NCBI GenBank assembly: GCA_930367215.1 | Contig: OV884056.1 | Coordinates: 286,298,067-286,362,066 of the forward strand | Direction: 5' to 3' | Source of the DNA: Pollenia angustigena | Lineage: Eukaryota > Arthropoda > Insecta > Diptera > Polleniidae | DNA length: 64,000 nt | Shown: one piece after another, positions 45,990 to 57,200 of the stretch | Position numbering within the stretch: the stretch's first letter is position 1 | How the letters are laid out: each line of letters opens with the position of its first letter | The notes under the pieces: generated by a model | Told to the model about the DNA's origin: nothing | What the model saw: only the letters and a program-made list of their open reading frames with translations | Databases searched by the model: none | Position numbers and translations under genes: made by a program

Positions 45990-46366
45990 CTATCTTCATA
46001 TGACGATATAAACATTCTTGCTTCATTTGACATTTTTTTGTGTTGTAAGTGTAATTTTATTTAAAATAGATAAAAAAGCAAGCTAAAAATTAAAAATACA
46101 TTACTTAATACTATTATTAATAATAATTTTTTTGTAATTATCACTTTATTTTATTTAACATAAATTTTTATTTTGGTTTTTTCCTTTTTTTGAGAGCTAG
46201 TTCAGATAAACTACAATAATTGTTATTAAAATTGGAGATGATAGTACATTTTTCTTGTTTTGCATCATGTTTCAAAATGAAATGACCTGTTTCGCTCTCA
46301 AAATGTTGTATGGCAAACCATATTGTTTCAATCATGTTTGCGGCGCGAAACAGGAATGGAACGTGG
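45990..46366. mobile_element. MITE with TGTTTCGCTC palindromes, copy 2
   Basis: Same order of words as 44633-45045, including TTTGACATTTTTTTGTGTTG, CATGTTTCAAAATGAAA and GCGAAACAGGAAT. The ends are more decayed. Confidence 0.6.
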
Positions 46367-46412
46367 TATTAAGATGAAGCAAAATTACCCAATTTAAATA
46401 AAATAACGCCTG

Positions 46413-46465
46413 ATAGTATACTCGGTCAAGTCCAAACATTCCTTACCCGACACCACAGTTATTAT
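46413..46465 (+). repeat. 5' scrap of the fly interspersed repeat
   Basis: TATACTCGGTCAAGTCC and CCGACACCACAGTTATTA correspond to the first 60 bp of 18788-19345. The remainder is absent. Confidence 0.5.
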
Positions 46466-47330
46466 CATACGTTCCATAAATTTGGAAAAATTTTATATTC
46501 AATTGCCATTTTCTGATTTCATTTTTAATTTTTTTTTTATCCGAGAGTTCTAGAAGCACCTCACTCAACAACTGCTGTCAACAAAACGAGAAATAAAAAG
46601 CAGTCAATATCGCCAAACTCATATCAAAAGTGTATAAAAAAAATATTTTAAACTAAAAAAGATTAAAATCGGCATTAGTTTACTGCACGGGAGCCAGTCA
46701 ATTTTGAAATCTTACAGGATTAACACAAATACATACGTGTCGCCGTGCTTAAGATTAATATTAACAAAAGCAAAATCGTTCTGATATTCTCTATGATAAA
46801 TCTCAGTTGTAGGCCCAGTGTAACGCCAAATGTTATCTAGGTATCTCCATTCTCTCAAAGTGATTAAACTCCCTCCAGTCAATGCTCTATCTACCAGTCC
46901 AAAATTATCCCATGACTAGTAGCTATAATAAAATTTTTATGAAAGTAATATTTGTATGGAAGTCATGCTGAAATATGAACTGATTTCAAAATAAATTTAG
47001 TAAGATGATTTACTTAGTAATAAAATATCTTTGCTCACAACCCATAACAGCCTAACTCGAGGTAGGACACAATTGAGCTAATAGTACCATCGTATTCAGA
47101 GTGTCTAAGTCTATTTGGTATATATTTTTAATTTTTGTGTCTGTTAAAGGAAGGAAATTTACCCTAAAAAACCTAAAAGCTAAAGTTATTCTTCTAATGA
47201 CTGTTATGGCATAACCGCTTAAGTCAGTTGAGGATTACAACATACAAAAACATTATTTTTTTTTTTGTTGCCTAAATCAAATTTAGTCGTTATTCTTTAA
47301 ACTTTATGAATTATTCAATAATTCATAAGA
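46466..47330. other. Intergenic DNA, nothing recognised
   Basis: No protein similarity and no termini are seen. An ATGAATTATTCAATAATTCAT palindrome lies at about 47306-47326, immediately before the retrotransposon. Confidence 0.4.
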
Positions 47331-49205
47331 GCCGAAGTGTCTTTTTCGGTAACAACAACTGGGTCTGACGATTTACGGCCGATATCCATATTACCTGTTC
47401 TATCTAAAATTGTGGAGCATCTTATGAAGATTCAACTTTTAAAACATATTGATCGTAATAATTTTCTACATGATTGTCAATCTGGTTTTAGAGCTAATAG
47501 GAGTACTACCTCTTTACTGATTGGCTTAACGGATAATATTCGCAATAATTTATCTAAAGAAGGTATTTGTATTTTATTATCATTAGACTTTACTAAGGCT
47601 TTTGATAGAGTAGATCATTATCTAATTGTTCAAAAATTGCACAGATATTATAACTTTTCAAGTTCTGCTTGCAAGTTAATATCTTCATATCTTTTTGGTA
47701 GAAGTCAATATGTTGTTAGTGGTAATCGATCTTCTAACTTGCTTCCAGTTCACAGCGGTGTGCCTCAGGGATCGGTCCTTGGGCCTTTACTTTTTATTAT
47801 GTTTATTAATGACCTTTTTGATAACATTTCTAGCAATTCGTGTGTTCCATTTTCATTTGCTGATGATGTGCAGCTTTTGTTTAAGGGCACACCTGAATTT
47901 TCTGATGTATTGCAAAATGTGATCAATTATACAGTTCAGTTGTTAGATACTTGGGTTCTGGATAATGCGTTTGTAGTTAATACTGGTAAAACCAAGGCTA
48001 TGTTGTTTGGCAAATGTAGTAGTTCTGAGTTCACTATTACGCTAAGTGGTGGTGAAATTGAGTTTGTTGATCGTCTTAATTGTCTAGGTGTAATACTTGA
48101 TACAAAACTATCATTTGAAGGTCATGTTAATTTCATAATATCTAAAGTGAACTTTACTTTACGTAAATTGTACAATACAGATTTAATGTTGCCAACTTAT
48201 GTTAAGAAACAAATTGTTTATGGGCTTATAATGCCAGTTTTTTTATATGGAGTGGAGGTGTATTCTGGAACAGTTGGCTATATTCTAAAAAAAATAAGAT
48301 TGGTTTTTAATCGAGTTATGCGATATCTTTACTCGTTGAGAATAAGACAGCACGTCTCACCATTTGTTTTAAAATTTTTAGGTTTTCCATTTGTGGAGTT
48401 CATAAATTTTAGAAATCTTATTCACTTTTATAAGTCTTATAGGTTGCAAACTCCTGGGTATTTAATTCAGTTATTTGATTTTTGTAGATCAACGAGGAAT
48501 AGACAGTTAAAGATACCGAAGTTATCTGCCGTATTGGAACGTTCTTTTGATGTTAGAGTTGCACGGTCTTATAATAAGTTGCCTAATTTTTTGAAAACTT
48601 TTGATGTTTCTGCTAACACATATAAAAAAAGACTGTTTCTGGAACTTTCACGAAATCAATCTTCTATGTAATTGTTTTATATTGTTGTGTTGAATATTCA
48701 TTAAAGGTTCATATTCATGAGATCTAAAAATTTATTTCTATGAAGCTTGTTGTGTAGTATTTTCTTTATGAACATAAAATAAATCATTATTTGTACTCTA
48801 GAAGTTAATAAATATCCACTTTATATTTTTTTCTTCTGTGTAAACTTATTAATGTATTAATTCTTAGTATTTTCGAATTTTTTTTATTATTTTATTACTT
48901 ATGCGTGTGTGTATGTATACACGCATATATGGGTATGCAAGTACATATGTGTGTATACATGTTTTTTTTTCATATAACTTTCTGAATCGTTTGTTTTGGG
49001 ATTTTTCATAGCTAAAACTCTTACATTTTAATTAAGCTATCTAACCCTTTTGTAATTATATTTAACTTTAATATATTTTTAATTTTTATATAATACATTC
49101 ATATATTAATTTATTTACAATTGTTAGTAGAAATTTGTAACCGATTATGGCCTTTAAAGGCTAGGTTATACGTAATGTAAAAATAAAATAAATAAAAAAT
49201 AAAAT
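47331..49205 (+). mobile_element. Non-LTR retrotransposon, 5'-truncated, intact RT frame
   Basis: Coding similarity starts abruptly after 47330, then a 444-codon frame, a 540-bp AT-rich 3' UTR and an A-rich tail (TAAAAATAAAATAAATAAAA-type) near 49178-49210. The endonuclease half is missing, as expected for 5'-truncated insertion. The preserved frame suggests a young copy compared with the other LINEs here. Confidence 0.8.
47337..48671 (+). CDS. Reverse transcriptase of a jockey/CR1-superfamily LINE
   Basis: The frame opens without an ATG (first codon GTG), because the 5' part was never inserted; a stop lies just upstream. Motifs in order: DDLRPISILPVLSKIVEHLM, CQSGFRANRSTTSLL, LSLDFTKAFDRVDHYLIVQK, VHSGVPQGSVLGPLLFIMFI, then FADDVQLLF with the catalytic DD, VNTGKTKAMLFG, LGVILDTKLSFEGHV and the thumb-side LYGVEVYSG. 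The C-terminus has SYNKLPNFLKTF and ends at TAA near 48671. There is no internal stop and no RNase H domain. It is translatable only as a fragment. Confidence 0.85.
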   Translation: MSFSVTTTGSDDLRPISILPVLSKIVEHLMKIQLLKHIDRNNFLHDCQSGFRANRSTTSLLIGLTDNIRNNLSKEGICILLSLDFTKAFDRVDHYLIVQKLHRYYNFSSSACKLISSYLFGRSQYVVSGNRSSNLLPVHSGVPQGSVLGPLLFIMFINDLFDNISSNSCVPFSFADDVQLLFKGTPEFSDVLQNVINYTVQLLDTWVLDNAFVVNTGKTKAMLFGKCSSSEFTITLSGGEIEFVDRLNCLGVILDTKLSFEGHVNFIISKVNFTLRKLYNTDLMLPTYVKKQIVYGLIMPVFLYGVEVYSGTVGYILKKIRLVFNRVMRYLYSLRIRQHVSPFVLKFLGFPFVEFINFRNLIHFYKSYRLQTPGYLIQLFDFCRSTRNRQLKIPKLSAVLERSFDVRVARSYNKLPNFLKTFDVSANTYKKRLFLELSRNQSSM

Positions 49206-49467
49206 AAATATCTTTTGACTACGAGAATAAACAACTATTTTTTTTACAAACAAGTAAAGAAATTCGTTTCTTTGAATCTTTAGCAAAGTTTTTCAAGAAA
49301 GCTGTCTCCTGATTTTTAGTGAAGAATCCAAACTTAAAACTGCTGTACTGAAAATATTGAAAAACAGACTTAGCCTGTTATGACTTGTGACCACATTTAT
49401 TTTTGGGAGAAATTTTATAAAAATGTTAACAAAATAAGATGGTTATTAACTTGGTATAGATATAATA

Positions 49468-50600
49468 GAGCAGCAATGGGATAAGACAGAAGAACACACT
49501 AATATATTAAAAGACTTATTTTAACGTATTCTGAAATTTTGTATAATTGATAATAGATATTTTCAAATCGACAGTAATGTATATATTCAACTGAGGGGAC
49601 TTCCTATGGGATCACCAGCATCACCAATTGTAGCAGATATTGTTATGGAGAGATCAATAGATAGTTGTTTGGAACAGTTGCCTATAAAACCTAAAATTAT
49701 GACAAAATATGTAGATGATTTATTTTGCGTAATTAAGGAAACAGAAATAGCAAAAATTTTAGATACATTTAATTCCTTTCCTAAGGATATAAAATTTACA
49801 ATGGAAAAGGAGTTTGAATCTAAATTGTCTTATTTACACACTTTGATAATAAGAAAGGGAAAAAGTTTACTAATTGATTGGTATCAAAAACAAACATCGG
49901 CTGGTAGAATAATTAATTATTTTTCAAATCATCATTAAAAGATTATAATAAACACGGCTAGAAATTTTATAGATAGGGTATTGAAAATAAGTTATTCTTG
50001 TTTCCATAGAACAATAAGGAGACAATTTCTAGAGCATTTAGAGAAAATAGTTTTCCAAAGGAAATTATATCTAATTTATTAATACAATATAATAACCATA
50101 GAATAAATAGCTCCAACGGTAATACGGAACCAAAAATTTATAAATCGCGAACTTATGTACCAAAATTTTTGGAGAGATTAGAAAAATGAACTCAAAACGG
50201 AAAAGTTTAAAATTGCGCATAAATCTTATAATACAATAGGTAGATTATTCCCTAATATGAAAGACAAAATAAAAAAGTTGGAAATGTCGAATGTAGTATA
50301 TAGGGGAAATGTTAATTGACAATGCGGTAAAGTGTATGTTGGTACAACAAAAAATAAACTCAAAACTAGGTTAGCAGGACATAAGTCAGATCAAAAATAT
50401 TGAAATATTTCATTACAAGAAACAGCTTTATCAACTCATTGTGCTAAAAAATTAGGAAAATAATTATAAATTTAGATTTATGTTAGAAATGTTGCCAATT
50501 ATAAATGTACCAACAATATCGAGAATTAATTTTAAGTCAGATACTGAAAGTTTAGCACAAAATTATAGATATTTAATTTATAAAAAGAGAAACGGAAGTT
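49468..50600 (+). pseudogene. Penelope-like element: reverse transcriptase and GIY-YIG nuclease
   Basis: EQQWDKTEEHTNILKDLF and YIQLRGLPMGSPASPIVADI (49588-49630) give the Penelope-type MG(S)P..P..A motif. KYVDDLFCVI carries the catalytic DD. LIDWYQKQTSAGRIINYFSN is the Penelope-specific D.Y.KPT..GR.LNY.S block. After several stops, YVPKFLERLEK leads into CGKVYVGTTKNKLKTRLAGH (about 50320), the GIY-YIG endonuclease, with STHCAKK beyond. These two domains in this order define Penelope-like elements. At least five stops or shifts make it dead. Confidence 0.85.
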
Positions 50601-50730
50601 AAAAATTTATTAATAATGTAATAGATTATGTTTGAATTGGAAAACCTTTTTTTGTATTTAATTGAAAATTGTTATATGACATTCTGTTAAATTTGTTAAA
50701 AATTGTTAATTTTGTCAAACATTTAAGAAA

Positions 50731-50774
50731 AAACCCTGAAGAAGGCACGCAACGGAGTGCCGAAATATTGGTTT
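50731..50774 (+). ncRNA. Hammerhead ribozyme motif at the Penelope-like end
   Basis: Stem I AAACC (50731-50735) can pair with GGTTT (50770-50774). The core CTGAAGA follows, one extra A, stem II GGCAC/GTGCC closing the loop GCAACGGA, then GAAA. Between GAAA and GGTTT is TATT, where the minimal stem III and the cleavage base (here T rather than the usual C) would be. Hammerheads of this minimal form are known in Penelope-like elements. The T at the cleavage site may weaken or abolish activity. Confidence 0.7.
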
Positions 50775-50799
50775 AAGTAAATTTAATATTTTTTATAAA

Positions 50800-51984
50800 A
50801 AAAGAGACCTCAAGCTTAATTAAATAATATTAAAATTTTGTAAAGGTCGAATAAGAGTCAATTTATATATAACGTTATCAAACTTAGTTTTTTTTTTAAT
50901 AAAAATATATTACCTTTGCATGCCTTGGTAAAACTACCTAGATTATTTTTTTGTGTGTATACATATTTGTTTTGAACCAAACACTACCCTCAAAAGTAAA
51001 AATTACACCCAATTCGTGTTATTACCTGAAGCTGGCAACACTGTTTTTAATACAACCCTGTTAGTATTCTTGACGCTGGTGTCGAAAAAGAAAACTCACC
51101 AAGTACGTGAATTTTTTCAAGCAGGGAAGTAGAAAAAATTGCAACGCGATTAAAAAACGTTTTTACATAAATTTTAAGCAAATAAATTGATTAGAATAAA
51201 CGAAATTCCATAAATAAACTTACAGCAAATAGTGAGTGTATAAATTCTTAAAATAATTAATCATTTTTCTCGCTATAAATTGGAATGAAAAATTTTGCAA
51301 TGAGAAAATTTTTTGTTGGGCCAATGGGAAAAAGACGGTTGGTTGAACGAGGAGAAGAAAAAGAACAAGCGATAGTTAAAGAAAAATTAAGCAAGGCGGC
51401 GAATGAAAGAAAATAAACGATGACAAAAAAGTAAAAGGGAAAAATAAATGATAAAAGAAAGAGTTAAAAGACTTTTTTTTAAATCTAAAAAAAAAAAACA
51501 AAAAAATATATAATTTTTGAAGTTTTTAAAGTGTGTTTTAACATAAAAGTCAAAGTGGAAGTGATGCAAATATATTTATTGATGTAAATGCTAAATGAAA
51601 AAGAATGATGACAATCAAACGAAAAATAAATTTTTGTTAAAAAAGAATATTGCAAATTGTAGCGGCGTTTTTCTTTTAAATTTTTGCAAAAATAAAAAAA
51701 TCAAAGACTAATAAGAATTTTAAAAGTAAAGGAAAATACCAATTGGAATGAAGTAATAAATGAGTTGATATAGGAAATAAAAAAATTTTTAAAAATCTGA
51801 GAGAAATACAAGATGAGAGCAGAAAAAATACTAGACTCAAGCAGCGCTGCCGACTTTAACGTGAAATCATCATTTTGGCGATTTTAAATTAAATATTTTA
51901 GATAATTTTTTAATATGGCCTGGCAAACATTTCAAAATATTACGAAAAAAATTTTTAACGATAGTGTTTACTTAGATGGATTTA
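50800..51984. other. Intergenic DNA, no gene recognised
   Basis: AT-rich with A runs near 51480. A GTGAGTGTATAAA word near 51231 resembles the end of the 260-bp repeat, without the rest. No coding similarity. Confidence 0.4.
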
Positions 51985-52521
51985 GGCCCGTTTTCACAAC
52001 TTATCGATAGCTTAAAGTAGACTTTAACCGGCATTATAATAATGGCCATTTTCTCAATGTATCGGCAAACTCTCTGTTACTTAATGTCAACATAAATTTA
52101 TTGGACCGATAAACTGTCGGTTAACGTTTTGGGTTTCTTAATATACCGACCAAAAACATTGTTTTCAGATGGCAACGCCACTCAAAATACGTGTAAAAGT
52201 TGGGAGTCAGCTGATTGAATTTATCTGTACGGCAAATAAAAGGAAAATAAATAATTGGCAGATGAGTGCCGGTTAGCTTTGCGATAAAATCAAAGCAAAT
52301 AAGACATTGAGAAAACCAAATTTCTTTAATGTGCAGTTTTTCGCCTAATGAGAAAATGGCCATAAGTGTTCCATTATTAATTATTTAACCTCAAGTGAGC
52401 GATAAAGTAAATTAAGGTCTTAAGGATCCTTCCTGGTAAGTTAAAGTTGTAATAATGGAACTCTTTTTATATGGCCGATAAACTCCTACCTTTTGCTATC
52501 AGTAAGTTGTGAAAACGGGCC
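51985..52521. mobile_element. MITE, GGCCCGTTTTCACAAC ends, TTA duplication
   Basis: Left GGCCCGTTTTCACAACTTAT and right read inward GGCCCGTTTTCACAACTTAC, then GATAGC on both. TTA flanks both sides. A second element is nested in it at 52043-52362. Confidence 0.8.
52043..52362. mobile_element. Nested MITE, TGGCCATTTTCTCA ends, TAA duplication
   Basis: The left end TGGCCATTTTCTCAATGTAT and the right end read inward TGGCCATTTTCTCATTAGGC share 14 perfect bases. TAA flanks both sides. It lies wholly inside the older 51985-52521 element. Confidence 0.7.
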
Positions 52522-52637
52522 TTAGATGATTTGTTTTAATAATTTTAAAATGCAATATCGACTGATGTTATTTGATTTTGAAATTAGTTTATTTTCATAT
52601 GTTTTATTTCCGACCATTATTTTGATCACAATGAACA

Positions 52638-52664
52638 TGAATATATATATATATATATATATAT
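52638..52664. repeat. (AT)n microsatellite
   Basis: About twelve AT dinucleotides in a row, between MITE sequence and the Fmr1 upstream region. Confidence 0.8.
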
Positions 52665-54248
52665 TGATATGAAATGCTTAACTTTAACACTAATACGGTT
52701 ATTAATGAAAATGTTTTAAAAACGATTTTATTTTGTAGTTGTAGAAGAGGAGTTATGTATAAACTTCACTTTTTTACACAGTTTATACGAAACAAACCTT
52801 CGGAACGAAAAATAACTCCACCTGGCTGAACTTGTGCGACTTTTTAACTTTAAATGTCGTTAAGACCCAAGAGTTTCAACCGTTCGGGTAAGATTTCTAC
52901 TGTTTAGCAATAACAAAACAAGCACAGCACATAAGTATTATACATATTTATTAGGAGTTTTTTTTTCTTTGGAAAACAACAAAAAAAAATTTTAAACTTT
53001 AATAATGGCATACCGTTTGAATCCCGTAATATACATTTAGTTTCTTCTACAATTTTTAATTATCCATTTCTTAATCTTGAAAAAATGCTATTGCCAGAAA
53101 AGGTATGGGTATCTTATTTTTGTATCTTGAAAACTATTTCTCCGTAGCTATCGAGTTGACAACACTTTTTGAAAATGTTACCATTGGCAGCGCTGCAAAA
53201 TTAGCAAAAGCAATAATATAAAAAAGCGTTTTGCACAAAAACAAACTAGAATTTATTTTTCGTGTTATTCCTAAAAAGTAGAATTGGGCGTAATTTTTTT
53301 TGTATTCTTCAAAATTTTAAAATTAAAATATATTTGCAAGCAAAGTATTAAATATTTGTTTATAATATGCATTTTTGCAAACAAAAAAAATTTATAATTT
53401 CAGAAGCAGTAAATAGAAAATTTGCAACATAAACATCAACTTGGTGAGAAAATAGACAGAAGAACGAACAATAAAAAGGAATACAAAAAAAAATATTCAA
53501 CAAACATTTGAAAACAGAAAAGCTAAAAGTAGCAGCCCACAAGAAGCACACCATCTTCGTCATCTATAAAAAAAGTTTAAGAAAAAGCAGACGAAATTTT
53601 ATTTTCTACGACTACGACCACAATAAAAGACTGAACCCAATCTTACAACTACAACAAACAAAAAATCTCTACTCCACCACTACTCCTAAAAACTGCAGAG
53701 AACAATAACAACAAAGTGGATTTTGTTTCTAAACATCATTACCACCAACAAACCAACTAACCATAATCAGCAAAAACATAAAAATATAAAATAAATAAAC
53801 AAAATTATAAGTTTATTTATTTTATCATCCATCCATTGTTTGATTTTAGTTACTACAACTTTATCGTTGCATTAAGAAAATTGCAAAAAGGGAATTTCCG
53901 TAAATTGCTTAGAACGTTTGAACAACAGATAAATAACTTAACCTCAAATTATTATTTTTGTTTTTATTTTGGGTTTCTAAACGTCATTTCCACAACGAAA
54001 GTTCATTATTATAAATCCTTCATCATTACAATATTGTTGAAGTAATTTCCACAACTCTCGGTCTGTCATCATCATCATAATCAGCCTTTTCTACCTCTTG
54101 TGTTTTTAGTTTTCGATAATTATCACTATCATCAGCGCCGTTGTCTAATTGTACGTCCGTTAAGATTGCTTTTGAAATTACCAACATTATTATTCAGTAA
54201 AGCTACTTTTGTCAGATTCTTGTTATTTTATCCGGTCGCCTCCTCAAT
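52665..54248 (+). other. Upstream region of Fmr1
   Basis: No protein-coding similarity. From about 53.4 kb the sequence is rich in short AAC/CAA-type words, as fly 5' untranslated regions often are. The stretch TCCGGTCGCCTCCTCAATATGG just before the start codon is GC-richer. I cannot place the promoter or 5' splice sites. Confidence 0.35.
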
Positions 54249-57200
54249 ATGGATGATTTGTTGGTCGAAGTTCGACTCGATAATGGCGCCTACTACAAGG
54301 TAAGTTTGTACTGCATTAAATGTGTATAGATATTTCATTTTTAGAAAAAATTGTTTTCTATTTTTATTTTAAGTTTTTTTTTTTTCTAAATATTTTTCTA
54401 CACTTTTATTTTAATTTATTTTTCTCGTGGGGTGGTGGTGTTTTATTGTTTTCTATAGACGCCAACGTTCGTGCTCTGTTGCGTCAGTTGAGAGCAGAGA
54501 CGTAGTCGAAAATTTGTGTAATTTACATACATATGTAGGTATGTTCAAATAGAAGGATATTGAAATCCGCAATGAAAGCTTTTGGAACTATTTTAAGTGC
54601 CTTTTGATGCAAACATTTTGTAAGTCTTGGCTTACACTATGAAAGTATCACTAAATGCGACGATTTGTTCTGGCCCGTGGTTCTGGTTATAATAAAATCT
54701 TTTTGTTTTTCATCGTAGTCTTCTTTGTGCTACACTTTGTCTGATGATTCTCCAACTGTTATTCCTTTAAAAACAAAATATGACTGATCATGTGTGTGAA
54801 GATAAATGCGAAAAAGTTTAATTTTTAAAAATATCGCATGCGATAAAAAATATATTAAAAAATATCTCATGCGTTTTATTAAGAAAACACAGCTATTAAC
54901 ACGAAATTTTGCAGTTATAATGAAAATTCAAAAAGGCCTCGAGCTCAACTATTTTATTTTTATTATTAAATTGGAAAGGTCAAATAAAAAACAACTTTAA
55001 TAATATTAAAAACTAATTAGTATTTTATTAGTCTTTTTATATAAAAATTTATGATTTTTGAAAAAATATGACAGAGTGAAATTCCCATTTAAGTGCTGTG
55101 TGAGGGATATGGCCATTGTGTCCAAATCCTACGATCTCAGGGAATCAGACCTAATGGAAAATGAAGACCATGGACAAGGCCACAATAATCGATAAGCAAC
55201 TATATCCAAATTGTATTTGTGAACATTTTTATACATTTTTCAAAATTTTACTTAGAGCTTTTTTTGATTGCGATTTCGATTAGGTTTGATACCCTGAGAT
55301 CGAAGGATTTGAACACAGTGGCCATATCCCTCACACAGCATTTTCATGGGACTTTCACTCCAAGTCAAATTTTCAAAAATGTATGGATATACCCGCCTCT
55401 CGGCGGGAGCTAGGTTTTCATTTTAGACCCATACATTCTATGGGTAATTTTCTTAGAATTTTGTGTAGATTTCGATTTTGGTATACGCCTGTCACGTTTT
55501 TTCTCACCCGAACAAATTGACCCACCCTAAGGCCGGCCATTTACGTCACTCTCGCCCGACACAAATTGAACTGAGAACTGTGCAGTTGAACCCCCACACA
55601 CGTCCACTTCAGTTGAAACTGTCAGTTTAAACTGTGCGTGAGTGGGTAATAACGGACAGTTCAACTCAACGGTTCAGTTTAACTGAAAAATATAAAATTT
55701 TTATATTTTTAACTGACAGTTTCAACTGAAGTGGACGTGTGTGGGGGTTCAACTGCACAGTTCTCCGTTCAATTTGTGTCGGGCGAGAGTGCGTATATGG
55801 CCAAACCGTCTTGCTGGTTCGAATCCATGTTAAAACAGAAGAATTGAACTGCACGTGTGTGAACATCTCAGTTAACAGTTTAGTCCATCAGTTTTAACTG
55901 AAAAGTTTACTGAAAACAGTTAATTTTAAATTTTCATTACAAAGTACCTTAAAAAAAAAATCAAAAAATTTAATAAAACATTATTTTATGAATAGGAAAT
56001 TAATAAGACTCTGATAGTCCTTCTGCTATACATTTTTCTTTTAACAATTAAAAATCTAATATTCCTTGAGATATAAATTCTCAGAGATCTTACCGACAAT
56101 TAATTTTCCCCTTAAAAAAATACATTTTAGTTGCAGCCTAAATATAAAATACACGATCAGTAATGGTTACTTTTTCTTGATTTTACATCAAAATTTTTTA
56201 AATTCAAATTTAGCTTGACAAATGATATTTTATCTTTAATCTTAACACGCAGTGAAACAGCTTGACAATCAAGTCCGCATGATAAATCTAGATGAAGGGT
56301 TTACTGGCTTTTTAGTGTCCATTTACATTAAGCGATTTTTGTCGCTGAAACTTTTGTCGATTCTTCTTAAAAGCTGCTTTTGCGTTTACATTGTGCAATT
56401 TTTATCGTAGCAACTTATTTTGTAAATAACAGGTTTGCGACCGAACTTAAATTCATTTTTCACCGAATGAAAGAACAGTAAGAAAACGAAAAAGGGAACA
56501 AAATCGAAAAGAACACTCGCTTGTGTACCTCTTTTAATTCATCTCCCCTCTCGCCCATAAAATAAGTCCCAGGACAAAACCACACAATATTAACGGGTAC
56601 TTAGAAGAGATCTTAAATTGCAATAACTTTGCTAAAAAATTAAACACATGAAACAAACATTACAGATGGCGCATTCCCCTTTTTAAAATAATTTTCTACT
56701 GTGCATTGCGTCACAAAAAACAAAACTGTGTGCAATTTTGCTTTAAAAGCAGTTCAAAATAGGTGAAGTTAAAAAAACAGCTGAGTTACTTTTTTTGTCT
56801 TAAATTAACAACACAAATTGCTTGAAAACCATTTAAAAATTTTTCGTTTGTACAAATTTTTTTGTTATTTGGGTGTTTACTGTTCAGGCAAACATTCAAA
56901 GCAGTGATAACCACTCCATAGACTCGCGAGCCAGTCAATAATCGTATTTTTCACACAGACACGGTCGGCAATTCACATGTATATTACAACTTTGTTCGTT
57001 TCAAAACATCAGACTATCATCAGTCTCTGCCACCGCACACAAGCACATAATATCTTTGTGTGCGTGCGTTCGGGGCTTTCTCAGTTCGGGTCTTGGTTAT
57101 CACTGATTCAAAGCAATTAAAACTAAAAATTTTTTGTATTTGGCAGACATGTAGGATTTTTGTCAAACTTTTTGTGGTGTCTAGTGTTACATAATTGCAA

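Noticed and set aside
54320..54505. 61-codon frame just after Fmr1 exon 1 as a retained coding extension
   Set aside because: It follows a strong GTAAGT donor, is a T-rich low-complexity frame and is not in frame with exon 1.
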